Source: Geobacter sp. UBA6151 (GTDB taxonomy: Bacteria > Desulfobacterota > Desulfuromonadia > Geobacterales > Pseudopelobacteraceae). From it: a DNA stretch of 64,000 bases. Numbering within the stretch: position 1 is the stretch's first letter; each line of letters starts with the position of its first letter. The position numbers and the translations under genes were made by a program. Location of the stretch: NCBI GenBank assembly GCA_002423105.1, contig DIUT01000046.1:146685-210684 (forward strand), read 5' to 3'. The notes under the pieces were generated by a model. The model was not told the DNA's origin, did no database searches, and saw only the letters and a program-made list of their open reading frames with translations. Shown piece by piece: positions 1 to 8,314 of this stretch.

Positions 1-8
1 ATATTCAT
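1..8 (-). CDS. start of a gene that runs off the left edge
   Basis: On the minus strand an AAGGAGG ribosome binding site lies four bases before an ATG at position 8, and the frame leaves the window after two codons (Met-Asn). The product cannot be identified. The spacing downstream of tsaB (about 90 bases, with a candidate promoter) suggests its own transcription unit. Confidence 0.4.
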
Positions 9-37
9 AGGCCCTCCTTGGGAATGTATACCGTTGA

Positions 38-65
38 ACTATACCACTGAAAATAAGGAGCACAA
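38..65 (-). promoter_or_regulatory. candidate sigma-70 promoter
   Basis: On the minus strand TTGTGC and TATAGT are separated by 16 bases, about 30 bases upstream of the ATG at position 8. The -10 box is good, the -35 box is weak. Confidence 0.3.
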
Positions 66-100
66 GTTGAATTCAGTAATAATAAAAAGGTTTTGTAACG

Positions 101-790
101 CTAAATTTTTTGTTGACGTGACAGCTCGGCTTCTGAGAGCCGCAGATAAGCGGGTAGCAGTGCTTCAGGGGAAAGGCTGTGTCCCTGTCGGAATGCTGCC
201 TCGGCAAGCAGTGCGCCGCAGACGGGGCGGGGTGTTTGATGGCAATCCGCTGCAAAATGGGCCTCTGCGCCCATGCGGGACTGGATCAGATCACGGTAAC
301 GGCAGGCGCCATCACCCAGGAAAATGACCGGGCCGGAGAGGGTTGACAGGAGCGTCTCCGGTGCAAGCGTCTGATCGGCCCGGAGCGGTTCCGGCAAGCC
401 GTTGCAGCGGTAGAGCCCCGCGTAGACTTCGTTTTTACGGGCATCCAGCAACGGGCAGACCGGATACGGGCTGAGCGGGATATTCATGGCCAGCAAGGCC
501 AGGCTGGAGATGCCGATGCATGGTTTGTCAGTGGCCAGCGCAAGCCCCTGGATGGTGGCCACTGCCGTGCGGATACCGGTAAAGGCGCCGGGGCCGGTGG
601 CGCAGGCAAACAGATCGATCCCGGCGGCGGTGAGCCCGCACAGGGCCAGCAATCGCTCAACTTCCGGCAACAGCCAGCTGTTTTGACGTTTGCCGCCTGC
701 ATGCAGGGACGATTCCGCCAGTAGTTGACCGTTGCGGGTCAGGGCGATACCGCCCGGTCCGGTTGAGGTGTCAAGGAAGAGGGTAATCAT
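101..790 (-). CDS. tsaB: tRNA threonylcarbamoyladenosine biosynthesis protein TsaB
   Basis: TsaB is an inactive ASKHA-fold paralogue of TsaD that pairs with TsaD and TsaE to make N6-threonylcarbamoyladenosine at position 37 of ANN-decoding tRNAs in the cytoplasm. The 229-residue protein starts MITLFLDTSTG, the typical N-terminal phosphate-binding-like strand, and carries the family segment ATGPGAFTGIRTAVATIQGL near residues 68-87. I chose the ATG at 790 because homologues begin with this strand; the frame stays open to 823 but that would overlap the kinase gene upstream by 23 bases. The start lies 11 bases after the stop of that gene. No strong ribosome binding site is visible, so coupling to the upstream gene is possible. 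Confidence 0.9.
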   Translation of the reverse strand: MITLFLDTSTGPGGIALTRNGQLLAESSLHAGGKRQNSWLLPEVERLLALCGLTAAGIDLFACATGPGAFTGIRTAVATIQGLALATDKPCIGISSLALLAMNIPLSPYPVCPLLDARKNEVYAGLYRCNGLPEPLRADQTLAPETLLSTLSGPVIFLGDGACRYRDLIQSRMGAEAHFAADCHQTPRPVCGALLAEAAFRQGHSLSPEALLPAYLRLSEAELSRQQKI

Positions 791-800
791 GGGTGGGGTA

Positions 801-2954
801 TCATGTGCAGTGGGGTGGACCATCCAAAATCTCCCGTACCTTCTGTAATAGTTCTGATGGCTGCAACGGCTTCATGATCAGATTGATTCCCGTGTCTGAC
901 ACGCCCCGGCCTTGTATGAAATCAGCGGTATAGCCGCTGACATACAGGACTTTGACGCCGGGTTTGAGACGGCTGATCTCTGCGTAGGCCTCCATGCCGT
1001 TCCTTTTTGGCATGATCATATCCATCAAAATCAAACTGATTTTGTCTTGGTTCGCGGCGAACTTTTCTACAACCTCTTCGCCGTCGGTTGCCTGAATCAG
1101 GTTATAGCCGAAACTTGTCAGTACGCTTACCAGCAGTTTGCGCACACTGATGTCATCTTCTGCCAGGAGAATGGTTTCAGAACCTCCCTGCGAAGGCGCC
1201 GGACACGGAGTGTGAGCGTTTGCGCCCTGTTCCGCCGTTGCGAGGGGGAGATACATCCTGAAGGTGGTGCCGTGGCCCGGTTCGCTGTAGACGTTGATAA
1301 AGCCGTTGTGCTGCTTGATGATGCCGTAGACGATGGCCATGCCGAGTCCGGTGCCTTTACCAACCTCCTTGGTGGTGAAAAACGGCTCGAATATCCTGCA
1401 ACGGATTTCCTCTTCCATGCCGCAGCCGGTGTCGGAAATGGTGATGCAGGCATACCGTCCCGGTTCTCCGTAGCCGTGGGCATGTTCCAATGGCGAGTCA
1501 GCATGCTGGATTGCGGTTTCTATGGTCAATGTTCCACCATGTGGCATGGAATCGCGGGCATTGGTGGCCAGGTTGATCAGGGCCTGTTCTATCTGTGTGC
1601 CATCGACTTTGACCGGTAGAGGCGATTCATCTGTTTTTGATTGGAGCCGGATATCCTCGCCAATGACCCTGACCAGCAAATTCTGAACGTTTTGCACAAT
1701 ATCTTTGAGATCAACCTCTTTGGGGTCCATCACTTGTCGGCGGCTGAATGCCAACAGGCCGTTGGTCAGGCGAGCAGCTTTTTCGGCGGCGCTGAGAATA
1801 TGCCCGATCTCTTCCTGCTGCTTCGGATCCATCCTGTTTTCCATGTTCAGGATGGTGGCATAGCCGATGATCACCTGTAGAATGTTGTTGAAGTCATGGG
1901 CTATTCCCCCTGCCAGTTGCCCGACCGCTTCCATCTTTTGCGCCTGGCGTAGTTGCTCTTCCAGATGCGTTTTCTCAGTAATGTCTGAAAAAATGACGGC
2001 AAAGAGATCTTTCCCTGGGCTGAATACCCAACAATCAAAATATTTCTCCAGCCCTTTGGAGTAGTGCTGATAGGAAAGCGGTTCTCCCGTACGCGCCACA
2101 TTGTCATAGGTTTCAATCCAGTATGATTCGGTGTCCGGCAGCACTTCTTTTACGGTTCTACCAAGAATGGATGCAGCCTGGATGCCGGTTTGCTTTTCAA
2201 ATTCGGGATTTACTTCCAGAAAACGGTAGTCGAACGGCTGACCATCGTTGTCATAGATCATTTCATGCAGAGCAAAACCGCTTGTCATATTCTCGAAGAG
2301 CAGGCGGTACTGCTGCTCCTTTTTCTGCACGATCTCTTCGGCCTGTTTGCGGTCGGTGATATCGCGCACCGAAACGATGATGCACTGCCTGTCTTCCAGG
2401 AGGTCGCCACGCATATTTACTTCCGACCAGAAAATGCCGCCGTCTTTCCTTTTGCATTTCCACTGAAATTTCTGCGGTATACCTTGTAAGGTACCTTGCA
2501 TCCGGGCCATTGCCTCATTTTGGGAATAGGGCGCTTCCCCCAGGCTCAGGCTGTCAACATCCATTGTTAGCATTTCTTCGCAGGTATACCCGAACAGTTC
2601 GCAGGCGGTGCGGTTGACACTGAGGATCCCGCCGGTCAGTGCATCATGAATAAAAATTGCATCGGAAATGCCATGGAAGATGGACTGGAAACGCTCTTCG
2701 CTTATTTTCAGTTGTCTGGATTTCTCACGGATGGAGGCAACGTAGCGGTGTATGAGGAAATAGAGCAGTGAAGAGGTCAAGGCGATGAACAGCAACCCTT
2801 TGTAGGTCGCAACTATCGTCATGCTGTGCGGGTCGTGCACTATCTGGTCCAGTACGGCGTCAGACAGGTAAATCCAGAGTGCGCCCCAAAAAGCGTAGAT
2901 GGCGACAATACGCAGGACGGCGCGATGTTCTTCTTTGCTATCGGTCATCTTCAT
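801..2954 (-). CDS. membrane PAS hybrid histidine kinase with C-terminal receiver
   Basis: A 717-residue sensor kinase. Two hydrophobic segments (about residues 14-32 and 47-69) bracket a short extracytoplasmic loop. They are followed by two PAS domains (about 85-200 and 210-330), a HisKA box with the phospho-accepting His in GGIAHDFNN, an HATPase domain (N box NLATNARDS; GTGLGMAIVYGI), and a receiver with its Asp in LILMDMIMP. The order PAS-PAS-HisKA-HATPase-REC is common in Geobacter. The stimulus is unknown. I chose the ATG at 2954, preceded by AGAGGG, over the in-frame start at 3029. A terminator just upstream separates it from rseP, so it probably has its own promoter with tsaB downstream. 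Confidence 0.88.
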   Translation of the reverse strand: MKMTDSKEEHRAVLRIVAIYAFWGALWIYLSDAVLDQIVHDPHSMTIVATYKGLLFIALTSSLLYFLIHRYVASIREKSRQLKISEERFQSIFHGISDAIFIHDALTGGILSVNRTACELFGYTCEEMLTMDVDSLSLGEAPYSQNEAMARMQGTLQGIPQKFQWKCKRKDGGIFWSEVNMRGDLLEDRQCIIVSVRDITDRKQAEEIVQKKEQQYRLLFENMTSGFALHEMIYDNDGQPFDYRFLEVNPEFEKQTGIQAASILGRTVKEVLPDTESYWIETYDNVARTGEPLSYQHYSKGLEKYFDCWVFSPGKDLFAVIFSDITEKTHLEEQLRQAQKMEAVGQLAGGIAHDFNNILQVIIGYATILNMENRMDPKQQEEIGHILSAAEKAARLTNGLLAFSRRQVMDPKEVDLKDIVQNVQNLLVRVIGEDIRLQSKTDESPLPVKVDGTQIEQALINLATNARDSMPHGGTLTIETAIQHADSPLEHAHGYGEPGRYACITISDTGCGMEEEIRCRIFEPFFTTKEVGKGTGLGMAIVYGIIKQHNGFINVYSEPGHGTTFRMYLPLATAEQGANAHTPCPAPSQGGSETILLAEDDISVRKLLVSVLTSFGYNLIQATDGEEVVEKFAANQDKISLILMDMIMPKRNGMEAYAEISRLKPGVKVLYVSGYTADFIQGRGVSDTGINLIMKPLQPSELLQKVREILDGPPHCT

Positions 2955-3081
2955 GAATAGGGTGCCCTCTGTATTGTCCAGGCGATGTTTGTTGTTTTTT
3001 TTGGTGAGATAGCACATATGTTGCCGCAAACTATGAGTACTTGTGGATATTCATAGGTAAATTAAGGAGTTCGTGCAACAA

Positions 3082-3109
3082 AAAAGCCGCATCATGCGAT
3101 GCGGCTTTT
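3082..3109 (-). terminator. intrinsic terminator after rseP
   Basis: A perfect 12-bp stem (AAAAGCCGCATC / GATGCGGCTTTT) with a 4-base loop, followed on the minus strand by a T run. It lies 30 bases after the rseP stop and ends the rpsB-rseP operon. Confidence 0.85.
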
Positions 3110-3137
3110 CCATTTGGCGCCCTACTTGTGGTAGGAA

Positions 3138-4265
3138 TCAGCCTTTACTGAAGAAGTAGCGGACGATATCATTGTAGAAGGCCAGCACCATCAGGCAGAT
3201 GAGGAGCAGCATGCCGGCCTGCTGGGCGTATTCGCGCACTTTCTGGGGGACCGGCTTGCGGATGACCGCCTCGATGGTATAGAACATCAGGTGGCCGCCG
3301 TCCAGAATCGGTATCGGTAACAGGTTCAGGATGCCCAGGTTGATGGAGACAACGGCCAGCAGCATGAAGAAGGTTGCGCCGCCGGTCTTGGCCGCCTTGT
3401 CCGCCATATCGGCAATCATTAACGGACCGCCCACGGTTTTCAGCGGCACCACGCCCTGAAACAGCTTGACCATGGAAAGCGCCGTCAGATGGGTGACTTC
3501 CACAGCCTTGGCATTACCCATCTTTACCGCCTCAATCAGGCCGAAACGTTCGGTGGCGAATTCGTAGGAAGGGGAGACACCGATGATCGGTTTTTTGATG
3601 GTTTCGCCGAACAGGTTCTTGGAGTCACCCACCTGAGGGGTGATGGTGATGGTCAACGGCTTGCCGTCACGGGTAACGGTGAGGGTCACGTCACCGTCCA
3701 CTTTGGCCATGCGTGAGGAAAAGTCTTCCCACTGTACCACCGGATAACCGTTGACCGCGGTGATCATGTCACCCTTCTGCATCCCGGCCTGTGCTGCCGG
3801 CCGGTCCTTGAAGACCTCGCCGATGGTTGCTTTCATGATCGGCATTCCCACCAGATACAAGCAGATCAGCAGCAGCCAGGCGAAAATCATGTTGAAGGCA
3901 GGGCCGGCCAGCACAATGGCCATGCGCGCCCAGACCGGCTTGTGGGAGAATGAACGGGCTTCGTCGATCTCCTCTACCGGTTCCTGCGCTGCCGGAGCAT
4001 CGGCAGGTGCGTCTTCCGCCTGCTTGCTATCCACCATCTCCGTTTCGCTGAAACCGCCTTCGCCGTACATTTTGACATACCCGCCCAGGGGAAAAGCGGA
4101 AATCAGGTATTCGGTTTCGCCGATGGTGCGGCCAAACAGTTTGGGGCCGAAGCCTAAGGAGAACTTCTCCACCTTGACCCCCAGCCATTTTGCCACCAGA
4201 AAATGCCCCAGTTCGTGGACAAAGATCAATATACCCAACACAACAACAAAACTGACAATAATCAT
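3138..4265 (-). CDS. rseP: site-2 intramembrane metalloprotease RseP
   Basis: A zinc protease that cuts transmembrane segments of regulators such as anti-sigma factors and cleans up signal peptides. The 375-residue protein starts in a membrane segment with the zinc motif HELGH at residues 17-21, has one PDZ-like domain in the middle (GQVF-type groove, about 125-205), and the second zinc-binding motif LDGGH in a C-terminal membrane segment followed by a final hydrophobic stretch. An acidic, Pro/Ala-rich insert (about residues 75-105) separates the first hydrophobic block from the next membrane segment. I chose the ATG at 4265 because it overlaps the dxr stop as ATGA and puts the HExxH motif at the usual distance from the N-terminus. 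It is the last gene of the operon. Confidence 0.95.
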   Translation of the reverse strand: MIIVSFVVVLGILIFVHELGHFLVAKWLGVKVEKFSLGFGPKLFGRTIGETEYLISAFPLGGYVKMYGEGGFSETEMVDSKQAEDAPADAPAAQEPVEEIDEARSFSHKPVWARMAIVLAGPAFNMIFAWLLLICLYLVGMPIMKATIGEVFKDRPAAQAGMQKGDMITAVNGYPVVQWEDFSSRMAKVDGDVTLTVTRDGKPLTITITPQVGDSKNLFGETIKKPIIGVSPSYEFATERFGLIEAVKMGNAKAVEVTHLTALSMVKLFQGVVPLKTVGGPLMIADMADKAAKTGGATFFMLLAVVSINLGILNLLPIPILDGGHLMFYTIEAVIRKPVPQKVREYAQQAGMLLLICLMVLAFYNDIVRYFFSKG

Positions 4266-5437
4266 GATAGTGCTCCGGCGGCAGACAGGCCGACGCAAAG
4301 TTCGGCGGCTGTCCGGCGTCCCCATTCGTCGGCTTCCAGGACCTCGTCAATGGAGGCAAGTGCATGGGCGCGGTGCGCATCCATGGTGCTTTCGATTAAT
4401 CGTGCAATCTGTAGATAGGATATCCTGCCGGCCAGGAAGGCGTCCACTGCCACCTCGTTGGCGGCGTTCATCACGGCGGGCATGCTTTCGCCTTCGGCAA
4501 GGGCGCGGTAGGCCAGTCCCAGACAGGGAAAGCGTTCAAGATCGGGCTTGAAAAAGGTCAGGCCGGACAATTCGGTCAAGTCCAGCGGCGGTACGCCGGT
4601 GCTGACCCGCTGCGGATAGGAGAGGGCATAGGCGATGGGCGCCTTCATGTCCGGTGTGCCCAGTTGGGCGATGACACAGCCGTCGATATATTCCACCATG
4701 GAGTGGATGATGCTCTGGGGGTGGATATTGACGGATATTTTATCGGCAGGCACATCGAACAGCCAGCGGGCTTCGATTACCTCCAGCCCCTTGTTCATCA
4801 TGGTGGCGGAATCGATGGTGATCTTTCTGCCCATACTCCAGTTGGGGTGGTTGAGGGCGTCCTGAATGGTGACCTCGCGCAGTTTTTCAAGGGGGGTTTC
4901 GCGGAATGGTCCGCCGGATGCAGTCAGTATGATGCGCACGATATCGTCGCTGCGGTGTCCCTCAATGGACTGGAATACGGCGCTGTGCTCACTATCCACC
5001 GGATAGAGCCGGACCTTGTGCTGCGCAACCAGGTCCATGAACAGGTGGCCTGCGGTGACCAGAATCTCCTTGTTGGCCAGGGCGATATCCTTGCCTGCCC
5101 GGATGGCGGCGGCTGTCGGGACCAGCCCGGCCGCTCCGACGATGGCAGCCACCACCATTTCAACACCTGAGGCTGTTGCTGCCGCACAGAGTCCCTCTAC
5201 TCCTCCGGTGATTTCCACCGGGTGTCCCGGCAGTAGTTCCTTCAGGCGGGGAATGTCCGCTGCGTCGGCCACGGCTGCGATAGCCGGGTTAAACTGTCGG
5301 ATTTGCTGAGCGAACAGCTCCAGATTACGGCCTGCACTCAGTGCGGTAACCCGGAACTTGTCAGGGTGGGCAGCCGCAATTTCCAGAGTGCTGACGCCGA
5401 TGGAGCCGGTTGATCCGAGAATGGCAATCTGTTTCAT
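4262..5437 (-). CDS. dxr: 1-deoxy-D-xylulose 5-phosphate reductoisomerase
   Basis: Second enzyme of the MEP isoprenoid pathway; it converts DXP to 2-C-methylerythritol 4-phosphate with NADPH and a divalent metal. The 391-residue protein begins MKQIAILGSTGSIG, the NADPH-binding turn, and carries the metal/substrate segment VDSEHSAVFQ and the later SATMMNKGLEVIEA helix. Length is normal. I chose the ATG at 5437, preceded by GGAAGG at 7 bases; it follows the cdsA stop directly and overlaps rseP by 4 bases. Its isoprenoid products feed the UppS step in the same operon. Confidence 0.97.
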   Translation of the reverse strand: MKQIAILGSTGSIGVSTLEIAAAHPDKFRVTALSAGRNLELFAQQIRQFNPAIAAVADAADIPRLKELLPGHPVEITGGVEGLCAAATASGVEMVVAAIVGAAGLVPTAAAIRAGKDIALANKEILVTAGHLFMDLVAQHKVRLYPVDSEHSAVFQSIEGHRSDDIVRIILTASGGPFRETPLEKLREVTIQDALNHPNWSMGRKITIDSATMMNKGLEVIEARWLFDVPADKISVNIHPQSIIHSMVEYIDGCVIAQLGTPDMKAPIAYALSYPQRVSTGVPPLDLTELSGLTFFKPDLERFPCLGLAYRALAEGESMPAVMNAANEVAVDAFLAGRISYLQIARLIESTMDAHRAHALASIDEVLEADEWGRRTAAELCVGLSAAGALS

Positions 5438-5438
5438 C

Positions 5439-6212
5439 TTAGAACCTTCCGAAAAGGTAGCAGGCATAGTAATAGGTGACCGGGGCGGCGAACAGGATAC
5501 TATCCAGCCGGTCCAGCACACCGCCGTGGCCGGGAATGATGGTGCCGGAATCTTTGACCCCGAAGCTGCGTTTCAGCAGTGATTCGAACAGGTCGCCGAT
5601 CTGGCCGGTGATGCCGATCAGCAGGGCGGTGATCAGTACATCAGCATAGCTGAGCTGGGCGAAAAAGGCATGTTTGACAAGCATGGCGCCGCAAAAGCTG
5701 CCCACGAGCCCCCCCAGCGCCCCTTCGATGCTTTTCTTGGGGCTGACCGCCGGATAGAGGCGGTGTTTGCCAAAGGCGCTGCCCACATAGTAGGCGGCGG
5801 AGTCACCGGCCATGACAATAAAGGCGATCAGCAGCAGCCAGCCGACCCCCTGGGGCAGCAGCCGGACCATGGTCAGATGGGCCAGCAAGAAAGGAATGTA
5901 CAGGAAGGCTGCGCATACCAGCGCCACCTCACGTCCGGCTTTGGTTATGTCATGGAGCCTGAAGAGAAAATGGAACGCGGCCAGCAGGAAGAAAAGGGCG
6001 GCGGACATGATGAACAGCCGTCCGTCGGCAAATAGCGGGGTAAAAACCGCAACGCCACCGTAGAGGGCAAAGGGCAGCAACTCCCCTTTGCGTTCCGGCA
6101 GGGCCATGGTGAAGAATTCATGGAGCGCGATGACACAGAACAGGCTCATGAGCAGGGCGAAATGCCAAGGTGTGCCTTTCACGATGGTCAGAGCCAGAAC
6201 AGGCAACAACAC
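5439..6212 (-). CDS. cdsA: phosphatidate cytidylyltransferase
   Basis: Makes CDP-diacylglycerol from phosphatidic acid and CTP, the entry to phospholipid synthesis, in the inner membrane. Several hydrophobic segments are visible, and the C-terminal CdsA signature is present (GQIGDLFESLLKRSFGVKDSG with the metal-binding acidic pattern). The first standard start is the GTG at 6212, but homology continues upstream: the codons before it read QRLITALVLLP-like, matching the RLISAF-type N-terminus of E. coli CdsA. No ATG, GTG or TTG exists there. A GGAGG lies 8 bases before an ATA codon at 6236, and a CTG at 6242 overlaps the uppS stop. The true start is therefore probably non-canonical and upstream of 6212. 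Confidence 0.9.
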   Translation of the reverse strand: MLLPVLALTIVKGTPWHFALLMSLFCVIALHEFFTMALPERKGELLPFALYGGVAVFTPLFADGRLFIMSAALFFLLAAFHFLFRLHDITKAGREVALVCAAFLYIPFLLAHLTMVRLLPQGVGWLLLIAFIVMAGDSAAYYVGSAFGKHRLYPAVSPKKSIEGALGGLVGSFCGAMLVKHAFFAQLSYADVLITALLIGITGQIGDLFESLLKRSFGVKDSGTIIPGHGGVLDRLDSILFAAPVTYYYACYLFGRF

Positions 6213-6238
6213 AAGTGCGGTAATAAGACGTTGTATGG

Positions 6239-6979
6239 TCAGTTCCTCCGGGAAAGCTGGGCGCTGGTCTTGCCGAAACGGCGTTCGCGGGCCTGATAAT
6301 CGGCCAGGGCGCGGTGCAGTTGATCAATGGTCAGGTCAGGCCAGTTGATGTCGGTAAAGTACAACTCGGTGTAGGCCAGTTGCCAGAGCAGGAAGTTGCT
6401 GATCCGCATCTCGCCGCTGGTTCTGATCAGCAGGTCAGGGTCCGGCAGGCCGATGGTGTCAAGGTGGCGGGCAAACAGTTCCTCGGTGATCTGGTCAGTC
6501 TGGAGTACGCCGCTCTGCACCTCTTCGGCAAGCCGCGCCGCGGCCCGTACGATCTCTTGACGGCCGCCATAGGAAAGAGCCAGGGTCAGCACCATGCCGG
6601 TGTTGCGGGCGGTCTGCTGCAGGGCGTCATCCAGAATGCGATTGATCTCTTCCGGCAGTTCACAGCGGTTGCCAATGACGTTGAAGCGGATATTGTTCTT
6701 CATCATGCGGCCGGTTTCGCCGCGGATATACTTCTGCAGGAGTGACATCAGCGCCCGTACCTCGGTTTTGGGACGGGACCAGTTTTCTGAAGAGAACGCG
6801 AAAAGAGTGAGATATTCGATTCCCATGCGGGAGGTTTGCTCAACTACCATCCGTACCGTTTCCACGCCACGCTGGTGCCCGACGATCCGGCGCAGCATCC
6901 GTTGCTCCGCCCAGCGGCCGTTACCGTCCATGATGATTGCCAAGTGGCGCGGCAGTTTTGTCTGATCCGTATCGAGCAT
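6239..6979 (-). CDS. uppS: undecaprenyl diphosphate synthase
   Basis: Cis-prenyltransferase that extends farnesyl diphosphate to the C55 carrier for cell wall and O-antigen synthesis. The 246-residue protein has the catalytic Asp18 in IIMDGNGRWA, the FSSENW substrate motif and the C-terminal RTSGEMRISNFLLWQ segment. I chose the ATG at 6979, one base after the frr stop, with GGAAG inside the end of frr as its ribosome binding site. The stop overlaps the probable start region of cdsA. Confidence 0.96.
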   Translation of the reverse strand: MLDTDQTKLPRHLAIIMDGNGRWAEQRMLRRIVGHQRGVETVRMVVEQTSRMGIEYLTLFAFSSENWSRPKTEVRALMSLLQKYIRGETGRMMKNNIRFNVIGNRCELPEEINRILDDALQQTARNTGMVLTLALSYGGRQEIVRAAARLAEEVQSGVLQTDQITEELFARHLDTIGLPDPDLLIRTSGEMRISNFLLWQLAYTELYFTDINWPDLTIDQLHRALADYQARERRFGKTSAQLSRRN

Positions 6980-6980
6980 G

Positions 6981-7538
6981 TCAGACTTCCATAACCTCTT
7001 TTTCCTTATGGTGCAGGATTTCGTCAAGCTTGGCGATATAGGAGTCCGTGATGGTCTGGACCTCTTTTTCATGCTTTTTCAGGTCATCTTCGCTGATGGC
7101 CTTGTCCTTCTCCAGCTTTTTCAGATCGTCAATGGCCTTGCGGCGCAGGTTGCGCACGGCGACCTTGTGATCCTCGTCCATCTTTTTCAGGCCTTTGACG
7201 ATATCCTTACGGCGCTCCTCGGTCAAGGGGGGCATGGTCAGGCGGATCATTTTGCCGTCATTGCCGGGGGTCAATCCCAGATTGGCGTTCAGAATTGCCT
7301 TTTCAATGGGGCCGATCATCTTGCTTTCCCACGGCGTGATGGTGATGGTGCGCGGTTCCGGCACTGCCAGGGTGGCCACCTGCGGCAGGGAGGAAGGGTT
7401 GCCGTAATAGTCCACCCGCAGTTCGTCAAGAAGGGCGGTACTGGCTCTTCCGGTGCGAATTTTCACAAATTCCTTGCGCAGATCGTCCAGGGTCTTTTCC
7501 ATATGGGACTTCATGTCGGCAATTACGGTTTTCGGCAT
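6981..7538 (-). CDS. frr: ribosome recycling factor
   Basis: With EF-G it splits post-termination ribosomes. At 185 residues it has the normal length and the family's N-terminal helix with the KIRTGRAST motif (about residues 26-34), the PVPE-type hinge (LAVPEPRTITITPWE) and the closing three-helix bundle. It overlaps the end of pyrH by 16 bases, the usual pyrH-frr arrangement. Confidence 0.97.
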   Translation of the reverse strand: MPKTVIADMKSHMEKTLDDLRKEFVKIRTGRASTALLDELRVDYYGNPSSLPQVATLAVPEPRTITITPWESKMIGPIEKAILNANLGLTPGNDGKMIRLTMPPLTEERRKDIVKGLKKMDEDHKVAVRNLRRKAIDDLKKLEKDKAISEDDLKKHEKEVQTITDSYIAKLDEILHHKEKEVMEV

Positions 7539-8260
7539 GGTTCGTCTCCTTGTACAATGGTTCCTATGGCTTCTCCTCCGATAACTTTTTTGATGTTACC
7601 GGGGGTGGTCAGATCAAATACGATGATGGGCAGGTTGTTGTCCATGCAGAGCGAGGTGGCGGTGGCGTCCATGACCTGCAGCCCCTGCTGCAATACCTGG
7701 ATGTAACTTAGCTCGGTATAACGGATTGCTGTGGCGTCTTTCTTGGGATCGGCGGAGTAGACGCCATCCACCTTGGTGCCTTTCAGGATCACCTGGGCGT
7801 TGATCTCCATGGCGCGCAGGCTGGCAGCGGTGTCGGTGGTGAAATAAGGATTGCCGGTACCGGCGCCGAAAATGACGACCCGCCCCTTTTCCAGGTGCCG
7901 GACTGCCCGGCGGCGGATGTAAGGTTCAGCCACTTCCTGCATGGCGATGGCGGACTGGACCCGGGTGGAAACGCCCAGTTTTTCCAGGGCGTCTTGCATG
8001 GCCAGCGAATTGATTACCGTGGCCAGCATCCCCATATAGTCGGCGCTCGCCCGGTCCATCCCCTTGGAGGAGGCGGCCAGACCGCGGAAAATGTTGCCGC
8101 CGCCGATCACCAGGGCAAGTTGTACGCCATCTTCTACGACGTCGCGGATTTCAGATGCAATGGCACTTATGGTGGCAGGGTCGATACCGTACCCCTGGTC
8201 ACCGGCTAGTGATTCACCTGACAATTTCAATAATACCCGCTTGTAGTGATGACGGCCCAT
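7523..8260 (-). CDS. pyrH: UMP kinase
   Basis: Bacterial UMP kinase of the amino-acid-kinase fold, a hexamer activated by GTP and inhibited by UTP; it makes UDP for RNA, DNA and sugar nucleotides. The 245-residue protein has KLSGESL at the N-terminus, the GGGNIFRG loop and the GTGNPYFTTD nucleotide segment. The C-terminus runs a few residues longer than E. coli PyrH and overlaps frr. Confidence 0.97.
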   Translation of the reverse strand: MGRHHYKRVLLKLSGESLAGDQGYGIDPATISAIASEIRDVVEDGVQLALVIGGGNIFRGLAASSKGMDRASADYMGMLATVINSLAMQDALEKLGVSTRVQSAIAMQEVAEPYIRRRAVRHLEKGRVVIFGAGTGNPYFTTDTAASLRAMEINAQVILKGTKVDGVYSADPKKDATAIRYTELSYIQVLQQGLQVMDATATSLCMDNNLPIIVFDLTTPGNIKKVIGGEAIGTIVQGDEPCRKP

Positions 8261-8277
8261 GAATGCCTCCTGATACG

Positions 8278-8306
8278 AAAACGCCGGCTGTTCAGGCCGG
8301 CGTTTT
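8278..8306 (-). terminator. hairpin between tsf and pyrH
   Basis: An 11-bp perfect stem (AAAACGCCGGC / GCCGGCGTTTT) with a 7-base loop ends in T residues on the minus strand, immediately after tsf. It probably terminates or attenuates so that rpsB-tsf are made in excess over pyrH and the genes after it. Confidence 0.75.
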
Positions 8307-8314
8307 CTGGTTAT

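Noticed and set aside
3040..3060. Repeat ATATTCATAG shared by positions 1-10 and 3048
   Set aside because: Only 10 bases with no further similarity; likely chance.
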